A DNA stretch of 44,861 nt from NCBI RefSeq assembly GCF_000337195.1, contig NZ_AOID01000028.1, positions 1 to 44,861 of the forward strand. The letters run 5' to 3'. A model generated the notes under the pieces. The model was not told the DNA's origin, did no database searches, and was given only the letters and a program-made list of their open reading frames with translations. The position numbers were made by a program, and so were the translations under genes. The stretch comes from Natrinema versiforme JCM 10478 (GTDB taxonomy: Archaea; Halobacteriota; Halobacteria; Halobacteriales; Natrialbaceae). Positions 1 to 8,234 of the stretch are shown piece after piece. How positions within the stretch are numbered: position 1 is the first letter of the stretch; the number at the start of each line of letters is the position of its first letter.

Positions 1-277
1 CGTACACCGTGACCTCACAGCGTTCGTAGCGCACCGAAAGCCGGTCGGGTCTGGTTCCCGGCCGTCGATCGAAGAGTCGATTGACGGCGTCCGTATCGAC
101 CACCGCGTACAGCGGTCGCATGCTCGCGGGGTCAGTGCTCCTGACGGCCGCGACCGCCTGGACGATCGCCGACGCCGGCGTGTCTTCACCGTCCCAGTCG
201 TACCGTCCGGTATACGTCCCGTCGTCGGTTTCGAGCGTCGGAATCTCGTCTCTCGAGGTGGTGTTTTTCCGTGTCAT
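1..277 (-). CDS. HalOD1 output-domain protein (partial, C-terminus outside window)
   Basis: The first 92 codons of a minus-strand gene start at the ATG at 277 and run off the left edge. The visible protein has a short polar N-terminus, then a stretch reading IVQAVAAVRSTDPASMRPLY followed by VVDTDAVNRLF and a strand pattern ending in RYERCEVTVY. This order (helix with AVA, D-P, PLY, VD.DA...LF, then two beta strands) is the pattern of the halobacterial output domain 1, a small haloarchaeal domain found alone or at the end of signalling proteins. A stand-alone protein of about 95-110 residues is expected. The ligand and partner are unknown. The family assignment is from pattern recognition only. 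Confidence 0.75.
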   Translation of the reverse strand, partial: MTRKNTTSRDEIPTLETDDGTYTGRYDWDGEDTPASAIVQAVAAVRSTDPASMRPLYAVVDTDAVNRLFDRRPGTRPDRLSVRYERCEVTVY

Positions 278-407
278 CTGAAATCACCGGGCAGCCCTTA
301 GTTCCTCACGCAGGCTGCCGGAATAGGTTCACCACCTAAATCTCATGGTCGTTCCATAACTCGTCGAACATTTGGGGCCCGGCAGCAGCGATCGACAGAA
401 TAGCCCG

Positions 408-3158
408 TTACCGCCGCGCCCACTCGAGCATCCGCTCGTAGACCGGGTCCGACGCGAGCGCCGACGAGTCGCCGACGAGCACCAGCGCGCGCTTGGGCCG
501 GGTCAGGGCGACGTTGATCCGCCGATAGTCCTCGAAGATCGGCCCCTCGAGCGAGCCGGTCGCGGTGAAGGAGACGATGATAACTTCTTGGCTCGAGCCT
601 TGGAAGCGGTCGACGGTGTCGACGGCCACGTCGTCGGGAACGTGTTTCGAGATCTCCGAGACCTGTGCTCGGAAGGGGGCGATGACGCCGATCTCGGACC
701 GCTCGAGGCCGGCGGCCTCGTAGGTCTTGATCAGCTCCGCGATCCGCGCGGCCTCCTCGCTGTCGGTATAGCGGCTGCGGTCGCCCTCGACGTCGACGAA
801 CGAGACCGGATCTCGCAGCGTCTCGGGGAGCCCGTCGCGGGAGACGCCCTCGAGGTCGTCCAGATTTCGGCTCGCAACGTCGGGCGTCGCGGGCCGAAGC
901 CGGCCGTCGTAGAACTCGGTCGAGGCGAAGACCTGAATGCGCTGGTTCATTCGGTACTGCCGGTCGAGCATCACGCCGGCCTCGGGGTGGAGCTCGACGA
1001 GTCGCTCGAACAGCGATTCGGTGAGATCGTTCTCAGCCCGGACGACCGGCGGGAGTTGCTCGTGGTCGCCCACGAGGACGAACCGCTCGGCCAGATTGAT
1101 CGCCGCGCAGGTCCCCGGCTCCGTGAGCTGGGCGGCCTCGTCGACCAGCGCCGCGTCGAACTGCTGTTCTTTCATGATCCGCGAGCCGCAGGTCGACGTC
1201 GTCGCCGCGACCACCTGTGAGTTCTGTAACGTCGCGACCCGGTCCTCGGGGTCGCCCGCCCGCTCGAGGCGATAGGGCTCCATGTCGTCGCGGATGCCGC
1301 TCTCCGATCCCACGCGAACGACTCGATCTTCGTCGATGACATCGTCGAGTTGCTCGAGTAAAGCCTCCAAGGCGTTGTCCACGGCGCGGTTCGTAAAGGC
1401 CGACAGCAGAACGCGCTCGCCGCGTTCGACCATCGCGCGGATGGCGCGGGCGATGGTGTAGGTCTTCCCGGTGCCCGGCGGGCCGTGGATCAGCGCGCAG
1501 TCCTCCGCCCCGACGGCCTTCGTCACGGCCTCGTTCTGGCGCTCGTTGTTGTCGATGAACGTCTCCTCGATCTCCCCGAATTCGGGCTCGGCCCGCCCGA
1601 ACAGGATGTCTTTCCGGCGTTCGTCGCCTTTCAGGAGCGCGTCGTGCATCGCGACGAGCAGCCGGTCGGTCGTCAGTTCGGAGGGGTAGACGTCGAGCCG
1701 GGTGACTTCGACCGGCTCGTCCGCCGTGATCACGATTTCGTCATCTAACCGCTCTATTCGAGCCAGTTCCGAGTTCCCGCGGACGGGATCGCCGTCGCTG
1801 GCCAGCACCAGATCCCCCTCCCGGAGCTTCGAGTTCGCGCCGCCCGTGTTGCGCGCGCTGAGTTCCCACCGCCCGCCCTCGAGCGGCCGTTTTTCGACGA
1901 ACTCGAGGTCGATCAGCGCGCGATCGTCGTCGGCCCGTTCTTCGGCGCTTTGCTCCCAGAGCTTGGCGTACTCGCGGTGGACCTCGCGGCGTTCCTCCTC
2001 GATCGCCCGGTAGAAGCGATCGAAGTACTCGAGTTCCTCGTCGGGCAGGGACTGTCCGATCTGGCCGGCCTTGGACTCCTGATCGAGCCGACCGGAGACG
2101 ACCATGCAGGTGTCCTGCTCGAAGCAGTACTCGCACTTCGCCTCGGCCTCGTACCCCGTCGGGATGTCGCCGGACATCTCTTTGGCCGCGATCTCGTTTC
2201 GCAGCCGGACGACGTACTTCAGGAGGCCGTCACCCATCGAGAACTCCTTCGCGGGGGTCAGGTCGCCGGTCTCCTCGTTGCGATCCAGCGCCGAGTTCTT
2301 CGTGTAGAGTAAGGTGCCGATGTCGACGTCGCCGCCGTGTTCCTCGAGCAAGAGCGCGTAGCAGGCGGCCTGGACCTTGTCCTTGAACCGCGGCTCTTTC
2401 TTGAGGTTCTTGCCGGTCTTGAGTTCGACCGGGGCTCCTCGGCGGACCGCGTCAGCGCGGCCCCGAATCCCGAAGGTCTCGCTGATGAGCAACTGCTCGG
2501 AGCGCCAACTGTCCTCTTCGGTGAGTCGGCCCTGCTCGAGCCAGCCCTCGATTGCTTTCGCGTTCTCCCGGATCTCTTCTTTGACGGCGTCCGGCGTCTC
2601 GCCGAGCAGGCCGAGTTGGAGTCCCCGTTCCTCCACGCGGGCGTCGATCGACTCCTCGAGGTCGCGACCCCGGAGCAGGTCGCCGAAGACTTCGTGGACG
2701 AGGGTCCCTTTCACGACGGGGTAGTTCAGCGGGACCCCGGAGAGCTTGTTCAGGTAGTAGAGGCGGGGGCACTCCACCCAGTTGCGGATCGAGGTGACGC
2801 TGACGAGGAACGAGGGCTCGACGACGACGTAGGACTCGCCGGTCGTCGCGTACTGCGTCTCGCCCTGATACTCCTCCTCTTTCGCGTTCGTCACGAGCAG
2901 TTCCATGCCCTGCTCGAGCAACTCGGCCGACTCGGTCCACTTGTTCCAGAGCGTCACCGTCGTCGTCTCGCGGCTCTCTGCAACGGCTGCCGTCCCGCCG
3001 TCGCTGCGCGTTGGCGTGGCGTCGCCGGCAGGCTCGTCGCCGTCGGTCGCGATCCGGAGCGGGACCTCCGCGAGGTCGCTCTCGCCGTAGCTCGTCGACA
3101 CCGACCGCACCTCGACCTCGTCCGCGACGGTTCCGCGTACGTGCACAGCTACCGTCAC
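408..3158 (-). CDS. dna2: Dna2-type nuclease-helicase (Cas4-like nuclease fused to SF1 helicase)
   Basis: A 916-residue fusion likely acting in DNA replication and repair (flap or end processing). Residues about 60-115 look like an OB-fold. The next part is a Cas4/RecB-type PD-(D/E)XK nuclease: Cys130 in VECPRLYYL, GTLVHEVF near 151, GRADAV near 233, VELKTGK near 244, QAACYALL near 263, and the iron-sulfur cysteines 342, 345 and 351 (CEYCFEQDTC). An SF1B helicase follows: Walker A GPPGTGKT near 559, Walker B VDEAAQ, motif III VGDHEQLPP, motif V RFQGSSQEV and motif VI NVALTRPKRA. All key residues are present, so it should be active. The start used is the GTG at 3158; a second GTG at 3146 (giving MHVRGTV) is equally plausible. 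The gene stands alone on the minus strand. Confidence 0.92.
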   Translation of the reverse strand: MTVAVHVRGTVADEVEVRSVSTSYGESDLAEVPLRIATDGDEPAGDATPTRSDGGTAAVAESRETTTVTLWNKWTESAELLEQGMELLVTNAKEEEYQGETQYATTGESYVVVEPSFLVSVTSIRNWVECPRLYYLNKLSGVPLNYPVVKGTLVHEVFGDLLRGRDLEESIDARVEERGLQLGLLGETPDAVKEEIRENAKAIEGWLEQGRLTEEDSWRSEQLLISETFGIRGRADAVRRGAPVELKTGKNLKKEPRFKDKVQAACYALLLEEHGGDVDIGTLLYTKNSALDRNEETGDLTPAKEFSMGDGLLKYVVRLRNEIAAKEMSGDIPTGYEAEAKCEYCFEQDTCMVVSGRLDQESKAGQIGQSLPDEELEYFDRFYRAIEEERREVHREYAKLWEQSAEERADDDRALIDLEFVEKRPLEGGRWELSARNTGGANSKLREGDLVLASDGDPVRGNSELARIERLDDEIVITADEPVEVTRLDVYPSELTTDRLLVAMHDALLKGDERRKDILFGRAEPEFGEIEETFIDNNERQNEAVTKAVGAEDCALIHGPPGTGKTYTIARAIRAMVERGERVLLSAFTNRAVDNALEALLEQLDDVIDEDRVVRVGSESGIRDDMEPYRLERAGDPEDRVATLQNSQVVAATTSTCGSRIMKEQQFDAALVDEAAQLTEPGTCAAINLAERFVLVGDHEQLPPVVRAENDLTESLFERLVELHPEAGVMLDRQYRMNQRIQVFASTEFYDGRLRPATPDVASRNLDDLEGVSRDGLPETLRDPVSFVDVEGDRSRYTDSEEAARIAELIKTYEAAGLERSEIGVIAPFRAQVSEISKHVPDDVAVDTVDRFQGSSQEVIIVSFTATGSLEGPIFEDYRRINVALTRPKRALVLVGDSSALASDPVYERMLEWARR

Positions 3159-3366
3159 GAGCGAGCGATCAAAAACGCTATCGGTCGCAGTACTGCATCG
3201 GCTCGCGCGCTATCTGGGTTCGTTCACTCGCTCGGTTCGGGTCGATTCGTTTCGATGCTCGAGACTGGTAAAACGCGATTACTACCGCTTTCAGTATCCC
3301 TCGCGTCGCCGCCGTGACTGGAACAGGCGCGCCGCTTTTGAGATCCCAAATCCTACGCTCGATGCC

Positions 3367-3942
3367 ATGAGTGACCCCAACGGCGACGATCGCCGGACGA
3401 GAGACGAGTCGGGGGACCGAACCGACGCCGGCAGCGGAGACGACGGCCCGGTCAATCGGCCGGAGGAGGCGGCCGCCGACATCGACTCGGGAACCGGCGT
3501 CGGGGACGGGGAACGCGCCGGGGGGCGCGACCCGCGCGACGAGTCGACGCAGGTCGCAAGCGAGGAGCGGCGGCGCAAGACCTCCGTCGTCAGCCTGCTC
3601 GTCGCCGTCCTTGGCGCGTGGGTCGCGCTCTCGGTACTGGTCTTCGAGACCGCCGCGGCACCGCTGTGGAACAACGTGCTGGTCGGGGTCGTCGTCCTCG
3701 CCGCCGCCGGCTACAACTACTACCGGGTGGCAAACGACGTCCCGCTCAGTACCGGCATCGCGTCGCTGATCGCCGTCCTCGGCATCTGGCTGATCGTCTC
3801 GGCCGCGCTGCTCGAGATGACCGGCGGCCTCTTCTGGAGCACCCTCGCGACCGGGCTCTTGATCGCCGGACTCGCGGGGTACAACGCCTACGAGGCCCGC
3901 GACGCGCGGACTGTCGCGACCGAACCTGGGCCGGGCGCTTAG
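3367..3942 (+). CDS. SPW-repeat-like integral membrane protein
   Basis: A 191-residue protein with a long acidic, polar N-terminus (1-70) and then four predicted membrane helices in two pairs, near 73-93, 101-118, 129-147 and 154-173. The two pairs resemble each other: each has a hydrophobic helix (LGAWVALSVLVFE / LGIWLIVSAALLE), a short loop with W (LWNNVLVG / FWSTLATG) and a helix ending in AGYN.Y. This internal repeat matches the SPW family of small membrane proteins, whose role is unknown. The stop codon overlaps the stop of the convergent gene 3939..4193 by four bases (CTTA/TTAG). There is no obvious operon partner. Confidence 0.7.
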   Translation: MSDPNGDDRRTRDESGDRTDAGSGDDGPVNRPEEAAADIDSGTGVGDGERAGGRDPRDESTQVASEERRRKTSVVSLLVAVLGAWVALSVLVFETAAAPLWNNVLVGVVVLAAAGYNYYRVANDVPLSTGIASLIAVLGIWLIVSAALLEMTGGLFWSTLATGLLIAGLAGYNAYEARDARTVATEPGPGA

Positions 3943-4193
3943 GCCTGTTCGGTCCCGTACTCGGTCTCGAGTCGGCGGACGCGGTGTTCAGCGGCGTGGT
4001 GGCCCATCGCGACGACGGCGAACCCGACCATGATACAGGCGAAGGCGATCGAGACGGCCGGCGAGACGCCGTTGACGTAACTATTGCATACCTGGCCGAG
4101 CGCCAACGCAAGCGGTGCGAGCGTCAGCAGCGAGCTTTTGGCCGGCGTCGCGCGAAACAGTTCGACGAGCGAGAGTGGTTGGCGGACGGACAT
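3939..4193 (-). CDS. Small membrane protein, unknown function
   Basis: An 84-residue protein starting at the ATG at 4193. Two hydrophobic segments (about 22-40 and 45-63) form a predicted helical hairpin, followed by a charged C-terminal tail rich in Glu and Arg. I recognise no catalytic motif or named family. It is convergent with the SPW-like gene and the two stop codons overlap, so their transcripts must overlap at the 3' ends. Haloarchaeal codon use and a clean start after a GC-poor stretch support a real gene. Confidence 0.6.
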   Translation of the reverse strand: MSVRQPLSLVELFRATPAKSSLLTLAPLALALGQVCNSYVNGVSPAVSIAFACIMVGFAVVAMGHHAAEHRVRRLETEYGTEQA

Positions 4194-4338
4194 GGGAAAG
4201 CGCTGGTTACGTTCCCTGACGAGGGAGCCACGGTATTCTTTTTGGTTCTAATCCCGTATTTCGAGCCGTGAAAGTCCACTTACGGCGTCTTTCGGTCCAA
4301 CCGATACGTTCATCCTGTCCGCGGTCTAACCGCCGCCC

Positions 4339-4890
4339 ATGCGGATTCGCGAGTGGCAGGACATACTCGAAGACGTCACGGAGCGGAACGTCGATCCGGA
4401 GGACTGGCGCGCCGTCGCCGGTGACCGTGCCGGCGGCGTCGGCGAAGACATGTACCTCGCGCATCCCCGGGCCGGCGTCTTCTTCCTGAAAACGTACGCG
4501 AAGAACCCCTTCGAGGTCCGCGGCGTCGGCACGCGAGTCGCCCGCAGCCTCGACGACGAGATCGGCTCGTTCATGCCCGAGCGGGACTCGGGCGGGCGCT
4601 TCGCGGTCCAGTCACCACCGGAAGACGAAGCGCAGGCCGAGACGGTCGGCAAGCGCCTCGAGACCGTCCTCGAGACGCACGCGGACGCGCCGACTCGGCC
4701 CCAAGACCTCTTCGACGACGTGATGGAGGCCATGGAGAGCCCCGCCTTCGGGCCGATGGAGTACGATCAGTACGATCGACCCGACGAACTCGAGGACCTC
4801 GCCGAGCGCTTCGACGAGGCCGACGAGTTGCTGAACGCGGAACTCGATGACCTGATCGAGACCGACGAGGTCGACCGCGGCTTCATGTGA
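4339..4890 (+). CDS. Conserved haloarchaeal protein of unknown function
   Basis: A 183-residue, very acidic soluble protein with no signal peptide or membrane segment. The N-terminal half has a compact hydrophobic pattern (VGEDMYLAHPRAGVFFLKTY, then FEVRGVGTRVARSLDDEIGSF), while residues 120-183 are mostly acidic helices. I do not recognise the family; the protein has the look of conserved halophile-only proteins. It ends in a region with a T-run (4897-4902, AACTTTTTCC) that could act as an archaeal terminator. Confidence 0.65.
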   Translation: MRIREWQDILEDVTERNVDPEDWRAVAGDRAGGVGEDMYLAHPRAGVFFLKTYAKNPFEVRGVGTRVARSLDDEIGSFMPERDSGGRFAVQSPPEDEAQAETVGKRLETVLETHADAPTRPQDLFDDVMEAMESPAFGPMEYDQYDRPDELEDLAERFDEADELLNAELDDLIETDEVDRGFM

Positions 4891-4894
4891 ACCG

Positions 4895-4903
4895 AACTTT
4901 TTC
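4895..4903 (+). terminator. Possible T-run terminator after the 4339..4890 gene
   Basis: A run of five T bases lies within 15 bases of the stop codon at 4890. Archaeal RNA polymerase terminates at T-rich stretches on the coding strand without needing a hairpin. The run is short, so this is only a candidate. Confidence 0.3.
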
Positions 4904-4911
4904 CGCTCGGG

Positions 4912-5048
4912 TCGCTCACTCCGTTCGCAACCACTCACGCAAAAACGTCCTCAGAAATCGAAGATTTCTGATGGGCCCGCGAGAGCGGAGCTCTCGTGGA
5001 CTTCGATGAAAAAGACAGCCGCCGCGGGGAATCGCTCACTACGTTCGC
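4912..5048. repeat. Non-coding repeat element with two hairpins and flanking 17-bp direct repeats
   Basis: Between the genes ending at 4890 and starting at 5167, the 17-mer TCGCTCACTCCGTTCGC (4912-4928) recurs with one change at 5032-5048. Between the copies are two perfect hairpins: CAGAAATC-GAA-GATTTCTG at 4952-4970 (8-bp stem, 3-base loop) and CGAGAGC-GGA-GCTCTCG at 4980-4996 (7-bp stem). No coding frame is supported. The layout resembles small dispersed palindromic elements of haloarchaeal intergenic regions. Whether it is mobile, and how many copies the genome has, cannot be seen here. Confidence 0.55.
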
Positions 5049-5166
5049 GAATACTTGCATAGAGTTCTCCTCAATCGACGAATAGACGGATACCTCAATC
5101 GAGCGATCGAATGCACCTGCGACTGCGTCCGGTGGGCCTTTGCAACCGGGCTCCGATAGACTCCAT

Positions 5167-5556
5167 ATGAGCGACCACGCCGAGACCGTCGTCCGCAACT
5201 ACTACGATGCGCTCCGGAGCGATGACCCCCTCGCACCGTACTTCCTCGCAGCCGAGTCGACCGTCAAGTTCGGCATCAGCGAGTCCCTGTTCGGGGGGCG
5301 AGAGGTCGCCACAGCCCTCAAGGAACAGACCGCAACGACCGACGACTGGACGATCGAGAGCCGCAATCTCGTCGTCGAGGAACGAGATGGATTCGCGACG
5401 GTCGCCGACGAGGTCGCCATGGCGTGGACGGACACCGAGAGCGGCGAGCGGTATCGGTTCGACAGCCGCTGGAGCGCCACGCTGGTCGAACACTTGGACG
5501 ACGCGAGCAACTGGCGGTTCGCGACGATGCACGTCAGCGCTCCCCACGAGCTATGA
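5167..5556 (+). CDS. NTF2-like (SnoaL-type) protein
   Basis: A 129-residue soluble protein starting at the ATG at 5167; an in-frame TTG at 5140 would add nine unlikely residues. The order of a first helix (AETVVRNYYDALRSDD), a pocket-forming segment with APYFL, GRE-VATAL, and then long alternating beta strands (WTIESRNLVVEE, FATVADEVAMAWTD, RYRFDSRWSATLVE, WRFATMHVS) is typical of the NTF2/SnoaL fold. These proteins bind or convert small ligands, and the ligand here is unknown. The stop overlaps the start of the next gene (ATGA at 5553-5556), so the two are probably co-translated. Confidence 0.7.
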   Translation: MSDHAETVVRNYYDALRSDDPLAPYFLAAESTVKFGISESLFGGREVATALKEQTATTDDWTIESRNLVVEERDGFATVADEVAMAWTDTESGERYRFDSRWSATLVEHLDDASNWRFATMHVSAPHEL

Positions 5557-5777
5557 GCCGCGGTCGCGGCCCGGGCCGGGGCTCCTCGCGCTCGAGTGAT
5601 CGGCCCGCCGGTTCCGGACAGCTCAAAGCCGTCTTCGTGCTCTTGGTCGGGCTATCGGGCGGTCTGATCGCGGTCCAGAACAACGCCCCGCTCGCGGTGA
5701 TCGGCGCGGCGATCGTCGGCGGGAGCGTCGCCGGTGGGGCGTTGCTCTGGTACCTGATCTGGATCACCACTGACTGA
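5553..5777 (+). CDS. Small two-helix membrane protein
   Basis: A 74-residue protein beginning at the ATG that overlaps the preceding stop (ATGA). The first 23 residues are Arg, Ser and Gly rich and positively charged, and should stay in the cytoplasm. Two hydrophobic segments follow (about 24-42 and 46-70), ending LLWYLIWITTD. The function is unknown. The tight overlap with the NTF2-like gene suggests a shared transcript. The stop lies next to the hairpin-rich repeat region 5813-5960. Confidence 0.6.
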   Translation: MSRGRGPGRGSSRSSDRPAGSGQLKAVFVLLVGLSGGLIAVQNNAPLAVIGAAIVGGSVAGGALLWYLIWITTD

Positions 5778-5812
5778 ATTTACTGTGCGCCCGCTGCCGT
5801 GGCGCGCGCTGG

Positions 5813-5962
5813 CCCACGACGAGCGAATAGCGAGTCGTGGGACACACCTGCGCGAGGTCTTCGTGAGTAGTACGAGCGAATGGCTCGGAAGACGCGGTGC
5901 GTCTTCCGGTGGATGAGTGAGTGACTGAAAGGAACGAACGAATCGGGTGGGGAGGGTGTGGC
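5813..5962. repeat. Hairpin-rich non-coding repeat element
   Basis: The 287-base gap between 5777 and 6065 holds an 8-bp inverted repeat, CCCACGAC/GTCGTGGG (5813-5820 with 5834-5841), and a perfect 9-bp hairpin with a 3-base loop, GGAAGACGC-GGT-GCGTCTTCC (5887-5907). Several GAGCGA, GAGTGA and GAACGA words follow (5910-5945). No reading frame has coding character. It differs from the element at 4912-5048 but has the same style. I judge it a dispersed haloarchaeal intergenic repeat; copy number is not visible from one window. Confidence 0.5.
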
Positions 5963-6064
5963 GATTCCCTGTTGCCACGATAGCAGGACGCTCGCCTTCG
6001 CTGTCGATATATTTATTCTGCCAACAGGTCGAATTGAGCCGAAACGCCTCGAGAACAGACCGAA

Positions 6065-7048
6065 CTAGCGGTCGACGCGCTGGATCCACGTCCCCGGCGC
6101 GTCGAGTTCGTCGTGGCTGGGGAGGTTCTCGGGTTGGTCCCAGACGAGACTCGCCGTCTCGAGGTCGCGGACGGCGACGACGTGTTCGAAGAAGTTCTTG
6201 CCGCGCTCGTACTGGCGCTCTTTGAGCCCGAGGCCGAGCAGTCGTCGGAAGAGCTTCTGGAGCGGGCCCCGGCCCTGCCGGCGCTCGTCGAGTTTGCGGC
6301 GCAGGTCCTCGTACTCCTCGTCGAAGGCGTGGTCCATCAGGAGTTCGGCGTAGCCCTCGACGACGGTCATCGCGGCGTCGAGATCGCGGAACGCCTCGCG
6401 GTCGAACGACCCCTCCGAGAGCGTCGCGATCCCGTCTTCCATGCGGGACTCGAGGTGGTCCGAGAGCCACGGCGCGGCCCCGAACTCGGCGGCGTGGGTC
6501 ACCTCGTGGAAGGCGATCCAGCGGCGGAACCGGTCGGCGTCGACGTCGAGTTTCGCCGCGGCGTTGAGGATGTTCGGGCGGACGAAGTACAGCGCGTGGT
6601 CGTTCGCGGGCGCGTCGGCGAGCAAGAGCGGGTCGTACTGTCCGAGGACGTTCCGCCCGAGGAAGGAGAGCAGGACGGTCATCGTCCCCGTGTTGATCGT
6701 CCGGGCGACGCCGGGGAACGTGCCGGTGTGGGTCTCGAGGGTTCCCATGACCCGCTCGAAGGTGGCGACGTTGGCGTCGATCCAGTGGTGGCGGTTCTGG
6801 ATCTCGACGGTCTCCGGGACGTCGAACTCGGCTCCCGAAACGGCCCGCACGGCGGCCCGCGCGTCCCGAACGTCGCTGGCGTAGGCCTCGCGCTCCCCGG
6901 GCTCGAGATCGAGCGAGCCGGGGTCGGTCGCCGCCTTGGCGGCGTCGGCGGCCGACCGCCAGTCGATCGCGTCGTCACCGGACGCCCCGGCAACCGCCCG
7001 GGCGCTGCGATAGAGATTCACGTCTATCGGTACGGGAAGGATGCGCAA
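6065..7048 (-). CDS. Zinc-dependent metalloprotease-like protein, DUF2342 family
   Basis: A 327-residue protein matching the family sometimes annotated 'coenzyme F420 biosynthesis associated', with a zincin fold. The HExxH motif is intact (FHEVTHAAEFGAAPW, residues about 191-205), so zinc binding is likely. The N-terminal region has the conserved helical segment IQNRHHWIDANVATFERVM, and FVRPNILNAAAKLDVDADRFRRW precedes the HExxH helix. Length is close to the family's usual 330-370 residues. No signal peptide is seen, so it should act in the cytoplasm. The substrate and the link to F420 are not established. The gene is monocistronic, with the start taken at ATG 7048. Confidence 0.8.
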   Translation of the reverse strand: MRILPVPIDVNLYRSARAVAGASGDDAIDWRSAADAAKAATDPGSLDLEPGEREAYASDVRDARAAVRAVSGAEFDVPETVEIQNRHHWIDANVATFERVMGTLETHTGTFPGVARTINTGTMTVLLSFLGRNVLGQYDPLLLADAPANDHALYFVRPNILNAAAKLDVDADRFRRWIAFHEVTHAAEFGAAPWLSDHLESRMEDGIATLSEGSFDREAFRDLDAAMTVVEGYAELLMDHAFDEEYEDLRRKLDERRQGRGPLQKLFRRLLGLGLKERQYERGKNFFEHVVAVRDLETASLVWDQPENLPSHDELDAPGTWIQRVDR

Positions 7049-7101
7049 AAGCGTTCGGCTCGGTCAGTCCGCTGTGCGGTCCGTCGGGCGATTCGTCTGC
7101 G

Positions 7102-7422
7102 TCAGTTGACGATGACGTCCGGTTCGTCTTCGGGCTCGAGTTCGGGCTCTTCGTCGTCGCCGCGGAACCGCTTGGCGGCGACCGCGATGCCGACGAGGAC
7201 GATCAGGGCGACCAGCGCGCCGACGGCGCTTTTACCCGTGCCGCCGGACTCGTCGTCGTCGGCTGCGTCCGCGTCGGGTTCCGTCGCCGTCTCCGTCTCG
7301 CGGTCCGAATCCGTGCCTGTCTCCGTGCTCCCGATCGGCAGCGCCTTGCCGATCGAGCCCAATCCGAACTGCGTCTCGCCGTCGATGTGCAACTCTACGA
7401 GGGTGAATTTCTTGTCTCCCAT
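7102..7422 (-). CDS. Haloarchaeal protein with C-terminal membrane anchor
   Basis: A 106-residue protein. The first 32 residues form a possible beta-rich segment (FTLVELHIDGETQFGLGSIG). A long Asp/Glu/Thr linker (33-66) follows, then one hydrophobic helix (about 68-84, VGALVALIVLVGIAVAA) with a basic flank KRFRG, then an acidic tail. It therefore resembles a single-pass or tail-anchored membrane protein with an acidic spacer. There is no signal peptide and I recognise no family. It lies 53 bases downstream of the DUF2342 gene's start on the same strand, so it could sit in the same transcript. Confidence 0.55.
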   Translation of the reverse strand: MGDKKFTLVELHIDGETQFGLGSIGKALPIGSTETGTDSDRETETATEPDADAADDDESGGTGKSAVGALVALIVLVGIAVAAKRFRGDDEEPELEPEDEPDVIVN

Positions 7423-7659
7423 GGGCGGACGCTCAACGAGTGCACACTTAGCCGTTGGGTTAGGTCTACGGTACTGAGGTGTGTAGCGACACGTTACGCC
7501 GACAGCCGTCTCAAGCGCTCGCCGTTACGAGGCCCGAAATCACGGGACGGCGGTGTCGGTCCGTGTCAGAATTGGCCTCCAGCCGGGATACCGTCACTCG
7601 CCTGATTGAAACGGGCCCGGACCGGTACGATTAAGTGTCCATCACCTGCGGTGTTGCGT

Positions 7660-7887
7660 ATGAGTGGACGACCGCTGGACGTCCTCGAGGCGTCGCTCGG
7701 CGAACGCGTTTCGGTGCGACTCAAGAGTGGCGACGAGTACATCGGCGAACTCGCCGGCTACGATCAACACATGAATCTGGTGCTCGAGGACGTGACGATT
7801 CCCGTCGAGGGCGGCGTCGAAGAGGAGACGCCGGTCGAAGACACAACCATTATACGCGGCGATAACGTCGTTTCGATCACTCCATGA
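7660..7887 (+). CDS. lsm: Lsm/Sm-like archaeal RNA-binding protein
   Basis: A 75-residue Sm-fold protein, expected to form a heptameric ring that binds U-rich RNA and small RNAs. Sm1 motif: [29 protein letters not shown], with the conserved D-x-H-M-N-L. Sm2 motif: [10 protein letters not shown], with the RG-N pattern. The start is the ATG at 7660; a TATA-like ATTAAG about 28 bases upstream fits a leaderless transcript. The stop overlaps the ATG of rpl37e (ATGA at 7884-7887). This lsm-rpl37e pair is a conserved archaeal arrangement linking RNA metabolism and the ribosome. Confidence 0.95.
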   Translation: MSGRPLDVLEASLGERVSVRLKSGDEYIGELAGYDQHMNLVLEDVTIPVEGGVEEETPVEDTTIIRGDNVVSITP

Positions 7888-8060
7888 CTGGTGCAGGAAC
7901 CCCGAGCCAAGGAAAGAAGAACAAGACGACGCACACGAAGTGTCGTCGCTGCGGAGAGAAATCCTATCACACGAAAAAGAAAGAGTGCTCGTCGTGTGGC
8001 TTCGGCAAGTCCGCCAAACGCCGCGGCTACGAGTGGCAGTCGAAAACCGGCGACAACTGA
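7884..8060 (+). CDS. rpl37e: 50S ribosomal protein L37e
   Basis: A 58-residue gene. The protein begins [20 protein letters not shown] and carries a zinc ribbon, CRRCG at 20-24 and CSSCG at 35-39, with a strongly basic middle part. These are the hallmarks of eukaryal/archaeal L37e, a small zinc protein of the large subunit. It is unusually basic for a haloarchaeal protein, as expected for a ribosomal component. The start codon overlaps the lsm stop (ATGA), which implies coupled translation. Confidence 0.95.
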   Translation: MTGAGTPSQGKKNKTTHTKCRRCGEKSYHTKKKECSSCGFGKSAKRRGYEWQSKTGDN

Positions 8061-8234
8061 ACCCTTCGGTCTTCTGTTCGATTCTGCCGGTTTCTCGAGT
8101 TTTCGTCTAGTGCCGACTTTTCGCCACCCGAACCCTCCGATCGGGCCGCCTCGAGTCCCGAGTAGAGCGGCGCGAGCCCACGGGTACGAGCCGCCGATGG
8201 ACAGCCCTTAGTTCGACGCCGCGAAGGATCGCGT

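Noticed and set aside
6113-7477. 454-codon plus-strand frame
   Set aside because: It lies antisense to the DUF2342 gene, which has the HExxH motif. The antisense product is Val/Glu/Arg-rich and featureless.
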